Shown here: positions 35,812 to 45,998 of the stretch, piece by piece | How the letters are laid out: each line of letters opens with the position of its first letter | Position numbering within the stretch: the first letter of the stretch is position 1 | Assembly: GCA_023229465.1 (NCBI GenBank) | Contig: JALNZE010000002.1 | Span: 1-64,000 of the forward strand | Direction: 5' to 3' | Length of the DNA: 64,000 nt | DNA from: Chitinophagaceae bacterium | Lineage (GTDB): Bacteria; Bacteroidota; Bacteroidia; Chitinophagales; Chitinophagaceae | The notes under the pieces: model-generated | The model's database searches: none | What the model was told of the DNA's origin: nothing | What the model saw: only the letters and a program-made list of their open reading frames with translations | Program-made: the position numbers and the translations under genes

Positions 35812-36015
35812 TTATTTCTTTGAAGTGTCTTTAACCACTTTTATCAACATACCAATTAATACAACCAGGGGTAATAACCAGCTCAATACAGGTATCCCGA
35901 TGGCTATTTTCCGGTCAGCCCAAATACCTGCCCAAACAGCCAGGCCAAGCCCTACAGCCAGTTGAACGGCATAGCCTGCATATTGCATTAAAGAATCCGG
36001 GGTACTGCCCTTCAT
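35812..36015 (-). CDS. AtpZ/AtpI-family protein
   Basis: The 67-residue protein has two membrane segments ('YAVQLAVGLGLAVWAGIWAD' and 'PVLSWLLPLVVLIGMLIKVV') with the basic/acidic loop of AtpZ. AtpZ/AtpI helps c-ring assembly or Mg2+ supply for F-type ATP synthase. It is part of a tight four-gene minus-strand run (36416 to 34783). No ATP synthase gene is next to it. Confidence 0.8.
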   Translation of the reverse strand: MKGSTPDSLMQYAGYAVQLAVGLGLAVWAGIWADRKIAIGIPVLSWLLPLVVLIGMLIKVVKDTSKK

Positions 36016-36020
36016 AGGAT

Positions 36021-36416
36021 TTAGTCGTTAGAAGCATCTGTTTTGGGCAATACTGCCGGAATAGTATCTAATTGCGCCGGGGAATTACCCATCAATACTT
36101 TTTTAACCCCATCCAGGTACTGTTCCTTATAATGGATGGCCTGTTCCAGTGAATCGGTACGTATTTTAAGTTGCTGCAATGCCGTTCTGCTTTCGCGGGT
36201 ACCATATCCGGGGATATAGTATTTTAAGGGAGAAAAAGCAATTAAAGCGATGGTTAAACCCACCAGCAAAACGAATACAGTACTCAATCCGATATAAACA
36301 CTGAACCGCGATAAGCGAAAAGTAACCACTTCTTCATAGGTATCATCATTCATTACCACCAGCCGGTAACTGTTGCGTAGGCGTTTGAGCGTATTATTGA
36401 TTTCTAAATTGGCCAT
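36021..36416 (-). CDS. Single-pass membrane protein, unknown function
   Basis: The 131-residue protein has a cytoplasmic N-terminus ('MANLEINNTLKRLRNSYRLVVMNDDTYEEVVTFRLSRF'), one membrane segment ('VYIGLSTVFVLLVGLTIALIAF') and a periplasmic coiled-coil-like part ('ALQQLKIRTDSLEQAIHYKEQYLDGVKKVL'). The N-terminal part resembles that of membrane-anchored M23-type peptidases, but no peptidase domain is present. It is the first gene of the AtpZ run and diverges from porW. Confidence 0.75.
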   Translation of the reverse strand: MANLEINNTLKRLRNSYRLVVMNDDTYEEVVTFRLSRFSVYIGLSTVFVLLVGLTIALIAFSPLKYYIPGYGTRESRTALQQLKIRTDSLEQAIHYKEQYLDGVKKVLMGNSPAQLDTIPAVLPKTDASND

Positions 36417-36509
36417 TTTGTTAAATCAGGCTAAAGGTAATAATGAATCCGCTTTTCGCCATCCCTAATTAAGAAATAACTGTATTTTTAAACACATTTT
36501 AGGTACCTG

Positions 36510-39500
36510 ATGAAGTTAAGACCATACGAACGGAACAATTGGTGGATAGCAACCCGCCTCGCCTGCATATTTGCGCTATTTTTTTTAACGGATAGCCATG
36601 CCCAACCCAATCTATCCTTTGAGATAAAAAAACCGAAGAAATTTGAATCCAGAACACTCAGTTCGGAGAAAAGCGGCTCCACTACTTTTCCGTTTACAAA
36701 AAGATTTTATAACAACACTGTCAGCAGGTTTAATTATTATTTTAATGCCAATCAAATACTAACAGGCATCATCGATTCGGCTAAAAGCATGTATAAAGAA
36801 GATTATACCAAACTGCTTTCTTTTTATAATTATAGTCTCGATGAAACCGCGCTGGGCCAGATAGATACCATTATCTATAAATGTACCGCGGGTATTCTCC
36901 TGCATGATCTGAGAAGTGATTGGGTAGATAAATTATACCTGTTGCTGGGTAAGGCATACCTGTACAGAAAGGATTTTGATTCGGCCACACATATATTCCA
37001 GTATATCAATTATGCATTCGCGCCAAAAGACAATGGCTATGATTTGCCTATCGGTAGTAATGCAAGTAATACAAATGGTGTTTTTACCATTGCTACCCGT
37101 GAAAAAACGGGTTTATGGAAGAAGGTGATGAGCTTTCCGCCGGGCAGGAATGAAAGTTTTATTTTACAGGCCAGAACCTATATTGAAAATGACCAACTGG
37201 TAGAAGCCGCCAGTTTACTGGAGTTGATAAGAACCGACCCTAATTTTCCGCCCCGCCTGCAAACCGATCTTAACGAAATGATCGCGTATGTAATGTATAA
37301 GCAGGAGTTATATGGTGGCGCGGCCGATCATTTACTGAAAGCATTAAAAAACGCCGCTAATAAATTCGAAACAGCCAGATGGGAATTTCTTGCCGCGCAA
37401 CTCTACAAAAAAGCGAATAAGGATTCATTAGCCATTGCATTGTTTGAACGATCCGTTCAACATACCACCGACCCGCTAATGGAAGTATATGCCCGGCTTA
37501 ATATGGTTAGCCTTGCCGCGGGCAGACAGGAAAACGCCCTTCAAAAAAATTTGGATGAATTGTTAAAAATGGCCCGCCGCGACAAGTATACAGTGCATCG
37601 GGATATTATCTATTATACTGCCGCGGAACTGGAACTAAAAAGGAATAATTATCCTGCCGCACATGATTTACTATTAAATAGTCTGAAATTTAATGAAAAT
37701 AATGACGAACAAAAGCAAAAAAGTTTTTTGTTACTGGGCGACATGAATTATACCCGAAAAGCCTATGCATTGTCTTACCGGTATTACGACAGTATACAAA
37801 TATCTTTACTCAAAGAAACTGACCAGCAAAGAGTCGTTGAAAGAAGGCCCGCATTAAAAATAATCAGTGCTAACCAATATATCATCGGTAAAGAAGACAG
37901 CCTGCTTCATTTAGCCTCACTGCCGGAAGAAGAGAGGGCGCTGATTGTAAAAAAAATAGTGAAACAATTACGAAAAGAAAGGGGACTGAAAGACATACCC
38001 AATGAACCTCTTTCCTTTGGCAATACCCTATCAGCTACTTCCCCCACTACTGACCTTTTTAGCGCCGGATCGGCTGAATTTTATTTTCTGAATACCACAC
38101 TCAAAGCCAGGGGCCTGAGCGAATTTAAAAGCAGATGGGGTAACCGGCCCAATGTAGATAACTGGCGAAGACAAAATGCAGTGAACAGTTCTTTAGCCGG
38201 TATTACTCCCACAGCAGAGAAAAAAGAATCACTCACAGCGAAAGAGGAAAACAAAGAGTTAACCATTGAGTCTGTAAGTAATGACATCCCCCTGACAGAT
38301 ACACAAAAAAATAATTCATATAGCGCCATTCAAAAAGCGCTCCTGGGTAATGCCACTACTTTCCAACAACAACTGGAAGATTTTCCGTCTGCCATTGAAA
38401 TGTATGAAGAGCTATTGAAACGATTTCCAGGGAGTGGTGAAGAGGAATAAATATTTTTCAATCTCGCTTATTGCCATAAAAAAAATGGCGACCTGTTTAA
38501 AGCAGATTCGATAAACACCCTGTTACAAAAAACTTTTGTGGGTGGCAGGTTCGCTAAACAACTTACCGGTGAGCTGGCAAAACCCGGGAAGAAAACAGAT
38601 CCCGCCGAAAAACAATACGCGGCTATTTACAACCTGTTCCTGGCAGGTAAATTCGAAGAAGCCAAGGAAGCCAAACTAACAGCCGACAAACAATTTGGCA
38701 ATTCCTACTGGACGCCACAATTATTATATATAGAGTCCATCTATTATATCAAACAAAAACAGGATAGTACGGCCATCAATCGTTTGGAAAATATCGTAAC
38801 CCTTTTCGATAAATCGCCATTAGCGGAGAAAGCCATTACCATGATTGATGTGTTGAAAAGAAGATACCAGATCGAAAACTATCTGACCAACCTGAACGTC
38901 AACAAAACCGAAGAAATTGTATCACGCCGCGTAGATCTCAACAGTGCCATTCCACTCGTTGCCAATACCCTGATGAAAAAAGATACCGCTACCAACATAC
39001 CCAAACAGTTGCCGCTTGTAAAAAAAGAATTGATTAACGTAAGTAATACCAAAACCATTTCCACCGCCGCGGTTATTAAAAAAGATTCTATTGCCTCATT
39101 GCCAAAAGCGCCCCTGAAAAACCTGGAGATCACTAATGCCCTCCCGGCAAATACCCTAAACAATACCAGCTATACATTCAATGCCGCGGATACCCAATAT
39201 GTAGTGGTAGTTTTGAACAAGGTAGACCCCATCTTCATCACCGAGAGCCGAAATGCTTTTAACCGGTATAACCAGGATAGTTATGCCGGGCAAATGATTG
39301 ACATTTACAACCGTCGCATTAATAATCAATACCAGTTCCTGCTGATAGGGCCGTTTGTGAATGCAAGGGATGCTATTTTGTATATCGACAGAACAAAGCC
39401 GCTGGCCAAATCCCGTATCATACCATGGTTAACGCCTGATAAATATAGTTTCAGTATCATCAGTAATGCCAATATGACTATTCTCGTGAGCAAGGAGGAT

Positions 39501-39551
39501 GTAGAGGGATACCATGCATTTATTCAAAAATTGTTTCCGGATAAATTTTAA
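36510..39551 (+). pseudogene. porW: T9SS component PorW/SprE, interrupted by an in-frame TAA
   Basis: A 646-residue frame (36510-38450) and a 337-residue frame (starting at a GTG, 38538) are in the same reading frame. The 29 codons between the stop and the GTG are open and sensible ('IFFNLAYCHKKNGDLFKADS'). Removing the TAA at 38448-38450 would give a 1,013-codon protein. The N-terminal part ('TKRFYNNTVSRFNYYFNANQ') and the TPR-like repeats identify PorW/SprE, an outer-membrane-associated lipoprotein needed for type IX secretion and gliding. The TAA follows three GAG/GAA codons, so it may come from GAA by one change. It is followed by a PBP1A gene, as in other Bacteroidota. Confidence 0.9.
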
Positions 39552-39626
39552 CCAAACAGATACCATGCTTGTGAAACTCTTTTTTAGCTTTATATCTTTA
39601 TACGCATCATTCCATATTCAGTTCTT

Positions 39627-42068
39627 ATGACAAAGTCTGTAAAAATATTCTGGCGCATTTTTTTTGGTGGTTTTGGAGCCGTTATCCTATTGATACTTAT
39701 CATCAACTGGGGTTGGATTGGCGATATGCCTTCTATCGATGATATTGAAAATCCATCCGCATCGCAGGCAAGCCAGGTTTTTGCGGATGACGGAACGCCT
39801 ATGGGAAAATATTATATTGAGGATCGTGTAGATGTATTGCATAAGGATATCAGCAAACATGTGATTAATGCATTGGTAGCTACTGAAGATAAGCGCTTCT
39901 ACGACCATAGCGGTATTGATGGGCTATCTTTAATGCGTGCATTTATATATTTAGGAAGTGAAGGTGGCGCCAGCACCATTACCATGCAAACAGCCAAAAA
40001 TTTGTTTACAGAAAACTGGAGCACCAAGAATTTTCTTTTACGGAGTATTCAGAAACTTAAAGAAGCCATCATCGCCATTAAACTGGAAAGTCATTTTACC
40101 AAAGACGAGATCATCACTTTGTACCTGAATACCGTTGCCTTTAGCGATAATGTGTATGGTATCCGTTATGCCTCCAATACCTTTTTTCAGAAAGAGCCTG
40201 ACCGTTTGAACGTAGAAGAAGCCGCGGTATTGATTGGCATGATTAATGGCCCGGGTATTTATAATCCGCGAAACTTTCCCAAGCGCGCATTGGAAAGGAG
40301 GAACCTGGTGATGAACCGTATGGTAACCAAGGGCTATCTGCCCTTGGCAGAAGCGGAAATTCTCAAACGAAAACCAATGGAGATCAGTTACCGGAAACTG
40401 AATGAGAACAATGGCCTGGGCCCCTATTTCAGAATGATACTGGGTGAGGAATTGAAAAAATGGTGCAAAGAGCACAAGAAAAATAATGGCGACAATTACA
40501 ATCTCTACCGTGATGGCCTGAAAATCTATACCACTATCAATCCACGCATGCAACTCTACGCGGAAGAATCTGTAGCCAAACATATCAGCTACATGCAGAA
40601 ACTGCTGAACAGGCAGGAGAATATGAAAAAAGGTACCGTTTGGAAAGGATATGAATATGTGCTGGAAGCGGCGGCTAAACAAAGTGATCGCTGGCGTAAC
40701 CTTAAAAAAGAAGGAATGAATGAGGAAGATATCCGTAAAACCTTCGACCAGAAAATACCCATGCACATATTTGCCTGGAATAATACACGTGGCAAAGACA
40801 CCGTGATGACGCCCTACGATTCTATTAAATACCACAGGCAAATGTTACAGGCCGGTTTTATGGTGATGAATCCATTGGATGGCCAGGTTAAAGCATGGGT
40901 GGGGGGTATTGATTATAAAACCTACAAATTCGATCACGCCAATATCAATACCAAAAGACAGATTGGCTCTACCATGAAGCCTTTATTATATAGTTTGGCC
41001 ATTGAAGAAGCCGGGTTTACACCCAATACTACCGTATATGATAACCAGCAAGATTTTGGAGGCTTTGGGATGGTACCGGCAACCAGTAAAACTTGTACCG
41101 GTGCGGCTATGCCGATGGCCCTCGCATTGGCTAAATCCAGAAACTGTGCAACGGCCTATGTATTAAAACAGTTGGACAATAATGGTAATAATGGCGCCAA
41201 GCGACTGGTAGAATTTCTGCGCAAATGTGATTTCACCTCCAATATTCCAGCCTATCCTTCTATTGGTATTGGCGCCTGCGAAATTTCTTTAATAGAAATG
41301 ATGCAGGGCTACAGCATGTTTCCCGGCAGGGGCTTCAATGCCAAACCGATGTATATCACACGCATTGAAGACAGGAATGGCAATGTGCTCGCGAACTTTA
41401 CGCCAAAAAGAAAAGAAGTGATCAGTGATGTAACCGCGTATTCTGTTATAAAAATGATGCAGGGGGTAATGACCCATGGAACCGGCGCCGGTATCTGGGG
41501 TTATGATATTCCCGGAGGGATGGAAATTGCCGGTAAAACAGGCACTACCAATGATAACAGCGATGCCTGGTTTATGGGGTACACCCCACAATTGCTCGCG
41601 GGTGGATGGGTAGGTTGTGATGATCGTTTTATCCGTTTCAGCACAGAAAGCAAAAATGGGGAAGGCGGAAGAGCCGCCATGCCTATCTGGGCTTATTTTA
41701 TGAATAAAGCAGCGGCTGACCCTAATTGTGGTATAGATACCAAACTCACATTTGTAAAACCGGAGGTAATGTCCAATGAAATAGAAATTGATTATTCCAA
41801 TAGCAACTCCACTTTGTTGGGTGATGAGGGTGAATATATAGGTACTGGTACTTCCGGAGATTATGAGGTACCAAAGGATATAACACCAGAAGATATTTTA
41901 CCTGAATCAGAAGTGAAGCTAATTTTAGAAGACCCCAAAAAAGCAACGGTTACTCCAAAACCCGGTGATCCAAAAGATCCTAAAAAACCAGCCGATAAAC
42001 CTGCTGCGGCTCCTGATAAAAAAGCAAAAGGGGTAATGCCACCTGTTGTAAAAAAACAGGGAGGATAA
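39627..42068 (+). CDS. Bifunctional penicillin-binding protein 1A
   Basis: The 813-residue protein has an N-terminal membrane anchor (residues ~8-28), a GT51 transglycosylase domain with the catalytic glutamate in 'ATEDKRFYDHSGID', and a transpeptidase domain with the SxxK motif in 'GSTMKPLLYSLA' (serine near 448), 'SRN' in 'AKSRNCATA' and 'KTGTTNDNSDAW'. The C-terminal ~60 residues are Lys/Pro/Asp-rich and disordered. It polymerises and crosslinks peptidoglycan in the periplasm. It starts 75 bp after porW. Confidence 0.95.
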   Translation: MTKSVKIFWRIFFGGFGAVILLILIINWGWIGDMPSIDDIENPSASQASQVFADDGTPMGKYYIEDRVDVLHKDISKHVINALVATEDKRFYDHSGIDGLSLMRAFIYLGSEGGASTITMQTAKNLFTENWSTKNFLLRSIQKLKEAIIAIKLESHFTKDEIITLYLNTVAFSDNVYGIRYASNTFFQKEPDRLNVEEAAVLIGMINGPGIYNPRNFPKRALERRNLVMNRMVTKGYLPLAEAEILKRKPMEISYRKLNENNGLGPYFRMILGEELKKWCKEHKKNNGDNYNLYRDGLKIYTTINPRMQLYAEESVAKHISYMQKLLNRQENMKKGTVWKGYEYVLEAAAKQSDRWRNLKKEGMNEEDIRKTFDQKIPMHIFAWNNTRGKDTVMTPYDSIKYHRQMLQAGFMVMNPLDGQVKAWVGGIDYKTYKFDHANINTKRQIGSTMKPLLYSLAIEEAGFTPNTTVYDNQQDFGGFGMVPATSKTCTGAAMPMALALAKSRNCATAYVLKQLDNNGNNGAKRLVEFLRKCDFTSNIPAYPSIGIGACEISLIEMMQGYSMFPGRGFNAKPMYITRIEDRNGNVLANFTPKRKEVISDVTAYSVIKMMQGVMTHGTGAGIWGYDIPGGMEIAGKTGTTNDNSDAWFMGYTPQLLAGGWVGCDDRFIRFSTESKNGEGGRAAMPIWAYFMNKAAADPNCGIDTKLTFVKPEVMSNEIEIDYSNSNSTLLGDEGEYIGTGTSGDYEVPKDITPEDILPESEVKLILEDPKKATVTPKPGDPKDPKKPADKPAAAPDKKAKGVMPPVVKKQGG

Positions 42069-42080
42069 AACAGGCAGTAC

Positions 42081-43109
42081 TTACAGGCCCCTCCCACTCC
42101 AATTTAAATTGAGTGAGAATTGGTGAAACAGGTTTCGCTGGTAAAAACCGGTAGCATATCTTATATGCAGTTTAGGGAGAAATATCCCTGTGCCAAAACT
42201 AAATCCGTTTAGTCCGCTGGTCATATTATAGCCATTGAGGTCCTGCCTGCGTTGAAAGTTGTAACCCATATCAATTACTAATTTTTCATTTAAAAAAATC
42301 TGCGTAGCCAGTACCAGGTGTGAAAATATTTTTTGTACAGTGGTATTACCGGCATATCCATATTCCCCTTCTGATGCCCTAAAACTGGTGTCATTATAAA
42401 AACTATTGACCGCCTGTAAATGGTGCGCCGTTAGTGAAAACTGGAACGGTGCATTGTTCAAACGCCTGGTAATGCCTGCCTGCAGGTCAAAGGGTAACTC
42501 CTGTTTTTTATTACTGCCATCATAAGTGCCAAGTTGGGTGCCCATATTCTTAACCACCACACTTGCCTGCCATTGGTTAACCGAATCATAATAGGTTACG
42601 CCAAGGTCGAAAGCCAAACCCGATGACCGGTACTGACCATAATTAGAATGGATATACTTCATGGTTAACCCATACCAAAAATTTTTATGGTATTGCCTCG
42701 AAGCCATTACCTGAAGCACATAATCGGCCGGCCGGAAACTACCCAGCACAATGCCGGAAGCATCGGTTTGGGTAAGGTTGCCATAGTTAAAATAATTAAC
42801 GCCTACTGCCAGGTTGGTGCGGATGGGTGCAACGTGATAAGCGGTACTGAGACTATAATTTTTTATACCCGCCAAAAAAGCATTGAATGAAGTATTCACC
42901 TGCCGGTGCATTTGATTTCTTAATAATGCGGGGTTATGAAAAGCCATCCCCACCTCATTTCCAATGGTTGATACATTAACGCCACCCAAAGATGAGAGTT
43001 GCGCGGTATTGGGTTGCAGCAGAAAACTGAAAACAGCATTACCCCCCAGTGTTTGTGCCCGGGAATGGGTAGTACAGATAAGCGCTATTAGAAAAAAATA
43101 CCGGTGCAT
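42081..43109 (-). CDS. porQ: Type IX secretion system protein PorQ
   Basis: The 342-residue protein has a signal peptide and 'LGGNAVFSFLLQPNTAQLSSLGGVNVSTIGNEVGMAFHNPALL', the hallmark start of PorQ. The rest has the alternating pattern of an outer-membrane beta barrel, ending with an aromatic-rich strand. PorQ acts with PorU, PorV and PorZ in the attachment complex. It is convergent with the PBP gene (12 bp apart). Confidence 0.9.
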   Translation of the reverse strand: MHRYFFLIALICTTHSRAQTLGGNAVFSFLLQPNTAQLSSLGGVNVSTIGNEVGMAFHNPALLRNQMHRQVNTSFNAFLAGIKNYSLSTAYHVAPIRTNLAVGVNYFNYGNLTQTDASGIVLGSFRPADYVLQVMASRQYHKNFWYGLTMKYIHSNYGQYRSSGLAFDLGVTYYDSVNQWQASVVVKNMGTQLGTYDGSNKKQELPFDLQAGITRRLNNAPFQFSLTAHHLQAVNSFYNDTSFRASEGEYGYAGNTTVQKIFSHLVLATQIFLNEKLVIDMGYNFQRRQDLNGYNMTSGLNGFSFGTGIFLPKLHIRYATGFYQRNLFHQFSLNLNWSGRGL

Positions 43110-43148
43110 GAGGCGAATTCTCTATCAAATCTAAGGGAAGAACAGCTA

Positions 43149-45551
43149 TTACACGAGGGCAAGGTCTATCACCTGTTGCATGGTCTTTACATAATGAAAC
43201 ACCATCCCTTTGATAAAGTTGCTATCGATCTCATTGATATCTTTCTCATTTTGTGTGCAAAGAATAATTTCTTTTAGTCCGGCTCTTTTTGCTGCCAATA
43301 TCTTTTCCTTAATACCACCAACGGGTAATACCTGCCCACGCAAAGTGATCTCTCCTGTCATAGCCAGAAAGGGTTTCACTTTTCTACCGGTGAATGCAGA
43401 GGTTAAAGAGGTAAGCATGGTTATGCCCGCACTCGGCCCATCCTTGGGCACTGCTCCTTCCGGCACATGAATATGGATATTCTTTTGGGCAAATTCGGCC
43501 GGATCAACACCTAATTTTTTTGCATTAGCCTGCAGGTAACTCAAAGCGGTAGTAGCGCTTTCTTTCATTACATTTCCAAGGTTCCCGGTAAGTTTAAGTT
43601 CCCCTTTTCCATCGCCCAAAATGGTTTCAATAAAAAGGATCTCTCCGCCTACATAGGTCCAGGCTAGCCCAATTGCCACACCCGGCATATTGGCTGTTTT
43701 ATAGATTTCGTTACTGTAACGTGATTGTCCCAATATTTTTTCTACATCCGCCGCGGTAACTGTTGATTTCACTTTATTCTTCATGGCCAGTTCCTTGGCC
43801 TGGTAACGCATAATGGATGCCAGTTGCCTGTCTAATTCCCGAACACCACTTTCCCTGGTATATTGTTCAATAATTTTTTCCAATACCTTATCATTGATTT
43901 TAAAGTTCACTTTATTTAAACCATGTGCCTCTTTCTGCTTAGGTAAGAGGTGTCTTTTGGCAATTTCTACTTTTTCCTCTACCGCATAGCCACTCAGGTC
44001 AATGATCTCTAACCGATCACGCAGGGCGGGCTGAATATTTTGCAGGTTATTAGCCGTAGCAATAAATAATACTTTGCTCAGGTCGTATTCGAGCTCAAGA
44101 TAATTATCGTAAAAAGTATGGTTCTGTTCCGGGTCCAGCACTTCCAGTAAGGCGGAGGATGGATCGCCCCGAAAATCGCTGCCTATTTTATCTATCTCAT
44201 CCAGTATCATTACCGGGTTACCGGATCTGCATTTACGGATATTCTGCACAATCCTACCCGGCATCGCGCCGATATAGGTTTTCCGGTGTCCACGAATTTC
44301 ACTTTCATCATGCAGGCCACCTAAACTTACACGAACATATTTCCGTCCGATAGCATGGGCAATGGAACGCCCCAGTGATGTTTTGCCAATTCCGGGAGGG
44401 CCCAGAAAACAAAGAATAGGGCTCTTCATATCGCCCTTCAATTTCAGCACTGCCAGGTATTCAAGTATGCGGGTCTTGATCTTGGTCATACCATAATGAT
44501 CCAGGTCCAGCACTTTTTTAGCATTTTTCAGATCATAGTTATCGGCCGTATAATCCAGCCAGGGAAGGTCAAGCATCAGATCAAGATGATTGTATACCAC
44601 CGAATAATCAGGTGTGGTAGGATGCATCCGTTCCAGCTTGGCTATCCCGTTTGTAAACAGGGTTTTAGCGGCTTCGGGCCATTTTTTTGCCTCTGCTTTT
44701 TTCTTCATATCAGCAATTTCACGCTCATTGGTATCGCCACCCAACTCATCTTTGATACTTTTTAATTGCTGTTGCAAAAAGTAATCCCGCTGCTGTTTGT
44801 CTATCTCTGTCCTGGTTTTATTGGTCACTTTGTCTTTCAACTCAGCAAACTGCAGTTCCCGCTGTAGTATAAAAATCAGGCGTTCAGCGCGCTGATGAAT
44901 GTCGTTGATCTCGAGCAGGCCTTGCTTTTCTGTAAGGTCGCTGTTCAGGTTACTGCTTACAAAATTGATCAGGAAAGAAGGGTTCTCAATATTTTTAAGG
45001 ATGATGGAGGCTTCGGTAGGCAGGTTTGGCGACAGGTGGATGATCTGTGTGGCCAGGTCTTTGATACTGCTGATATAGGCATTAAAATTCTCTGATTCAG
45101 GAATTTCATCATCCGCAAACAAACTTACCGAGGCTTTAAAATAGGGATCCTCATTGATCATCTCATCAAGGGCAAAACGTTTTTTGCCCTGGATAATCAC
45201 AGTAGTGCCACCATCCGGCATTTTAATCAGCTTTACAACACGGGCCACCGTACCTACTTTACAAAGATCTTTAGGCTCGGGTTCTTCAATATTGGCATCT
45301 TTTTGTGCCAGAACACCGATCAATTTATCCAGCTTATAGGCATCATTTACTGCCTTAATGCTTTTATCACGCCCAACGGTTATGGGTAAAACCACCCCAG
45401 GGAACAATACCGTATTGCGCAAAGGCAGAATTGGCAGGGTATCGGGGATCACCAAATTACGGTCCTGCTCACTGTCATTCTCATTGATGGGAATAATGGG
45501 CATAAAATCTGTATCCTCGTCAGAATTCAAAAAAAACTTTTCTTTCAACAT
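43149..45551 (-). CDS. lon: ATP-dependent protease Lon
   Basis: The 800-residue protein has the full domain order: N-terminal substrate domain ('LPILPLRNTVLFPGVVLPITVGR'), AAA+ domain with Walker A 'GPPGIGKTSLGRS' (residue ~385) and Walker B 'PVMILDEIDKIG', and the S16 protease domain with the catalytic serine in 'PKDGPSAGITM' and lysine in 'GGIKEKILAAKRAG'. It degrades misfolded and regulatory proteins. The start codon follows a promoter-like region at 45599-45626. Confidence 0.98.
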   Translation of the reverse strand: MLKEKFFLNSDEDTDFMPIIPINENDSEQDRNLVIPDTLPILPLRNTVLFPGVVLPITVGRDKSIKAVNDAYKLDKLIGVLAQKDANIEEPEPKDLCKVGTVARVVKLIKMPDGGTTVIIQGKKRFALDEMINEDPYFKASVSLFADDEIPESENFNAYISSIKDLATQIIHLSPNLPTEASIILKNIENPSFLINFVSSNLNSDLTEKQGLLEINDIHQRAERLIFILQRELQFAELKDKVTNKTRTEIDKQQRDYFLQQQLKSIKDELGGDTNEREIADMKKKAEAKKWPEAAKTLFTNGIAKLERMHPTTPDYSVVYNHLDLMLDLPWLDYTADNYDLKNAKKVLDLDHYGMTKIKTRILEYLAVLKLKGDMKSPILCFLGPPGIGKTSLGRSIAHAIGRKYVRVSLGGLHDESEIRGHRKTYIGAMPGRIVQNIRKCRSGNPVMILDEIDKIGSDFRGDPSSALLEVLDPEQNHTFYDNYLELEYDLSKVLFIATANNLQNIQPALRDRLEIIDLSGYAVEEKVEIAKRHLLPKQKEAHGLNKVNFKINDKVLEKIIEQYTRESGVRELDRQLASIMRYQAKELAMKNKVKSTVTAADVEKILGQSRYSNEIYKTANMPGVAIGLAWTYVGGEILFIETILGDGKGELKLTGNLGNVMKESATTALSYLQANAKKLGVDPAEFAQKNIHIHVPEGAVPKDGPSAGITMLTSLTSAFTGRKVKPFLAMTGEITLRGQVLPVGGIKEKILAAKRAGLKEIILCTQNEKDINEIDSNFIKGMVFHYVKTMQQVIDLALV

Positions 45552-45598
45552 AGTTTTTATCTTAGGTCAAAATGTCACAAAGCATAACCGGTTGTTTG

Positions 45599-45626
45599 CA
45601 AAAATAAGCGCGTAAAATTAAGTCAA
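45599..45626 (-). promoter_or_regulatory. Promoter of lon
   Basis: On the minus strand, TTG (45626-45624) and TATTTTTG (45606-45599) with a 17-bp spacer fit the -33/-7 consensus; the start codon is 48 bp downstream. Confidence 0.6.
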
Positions 45627-45673
45627 TATTAATGCCGCACCCCACTATTAAGGGAAATTGGTACAAACTGGCA

Positions 45674-45702
45674 CAAAAAAAACCTCCCGGTAAACCGGGA
45701 GG
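45674..45702 (-). terminator. Terminator for the small lipoprotein gene
   Basis: CCTCCCGG / CCGGGAGG with a TAAA loop, followed on the minus strand by a T-run of seven or more. Confidence 0.9.
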
Positions 45703-45747
45703 AGCTTCTTGCAAGAAGTAATATAAAATAACTAAGGGTACCCGTAA

Positions 45748-45918
45748 TTATTTCTTAGTAGTATCTATAGCAGTTTTAGGACTGTCAACTACAGTAGAAT
45801 CAACCGCTATGGCTTCAACTGCGGTTTTAGGACTGTCAACTACTGCTTCTTTGTTCTCACCGTTGTTACAAGCAGCCATAAAACCAGCTACTGCTAAGAT
45901 TGCGAATACTTTTTTCAT
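45748..45918 (-). CDS. Small secreted lipoprotein with internal repeat
   Basis: The 56-residue precursor 'MKKVFAILAVAGFMAACNNG' has a clear lipobox (MAAC) and a mature part of only about 40 residues, in which VVDSPKTA occurs twice. The DNA of the two repeats is nearly identical (22 nt around 45778 and 45828). The start at 45918 was chosen because the upstream extension to 45981 carries no signal-peptide features. Function is unknown; it is surrounded by lon and der, with its own terminator. Confidence 0.78.
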   Translation of the reverse strand: MKKVFAILAVAGFMAACNNGENKEAVVDSPKTAVEAIAVDSTVVDSPKTAIDTTKK

Positions 45919-45998
45919 AGTAATAATTTTTTTTGGTTTATAATTTGGTGGCAAAGATAGCTTCCTAAACGAATTTTGCAAATTTTAACGAATCTTTT

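Noticed and set aside
16840..38450. Stop-codon reassignment as an explanation for the internal stops
   Set aside because: The two in-frame stops are different codons (TAG and TAA), and all housekeeping genes here end normally, so individual mutations or errors are simpler.
40038..40841. 267-codon frame antisense to the PBP gene
   Set aside because: Long only because of the codon bias of the opposite gene; no start signal and no recognisable domain.
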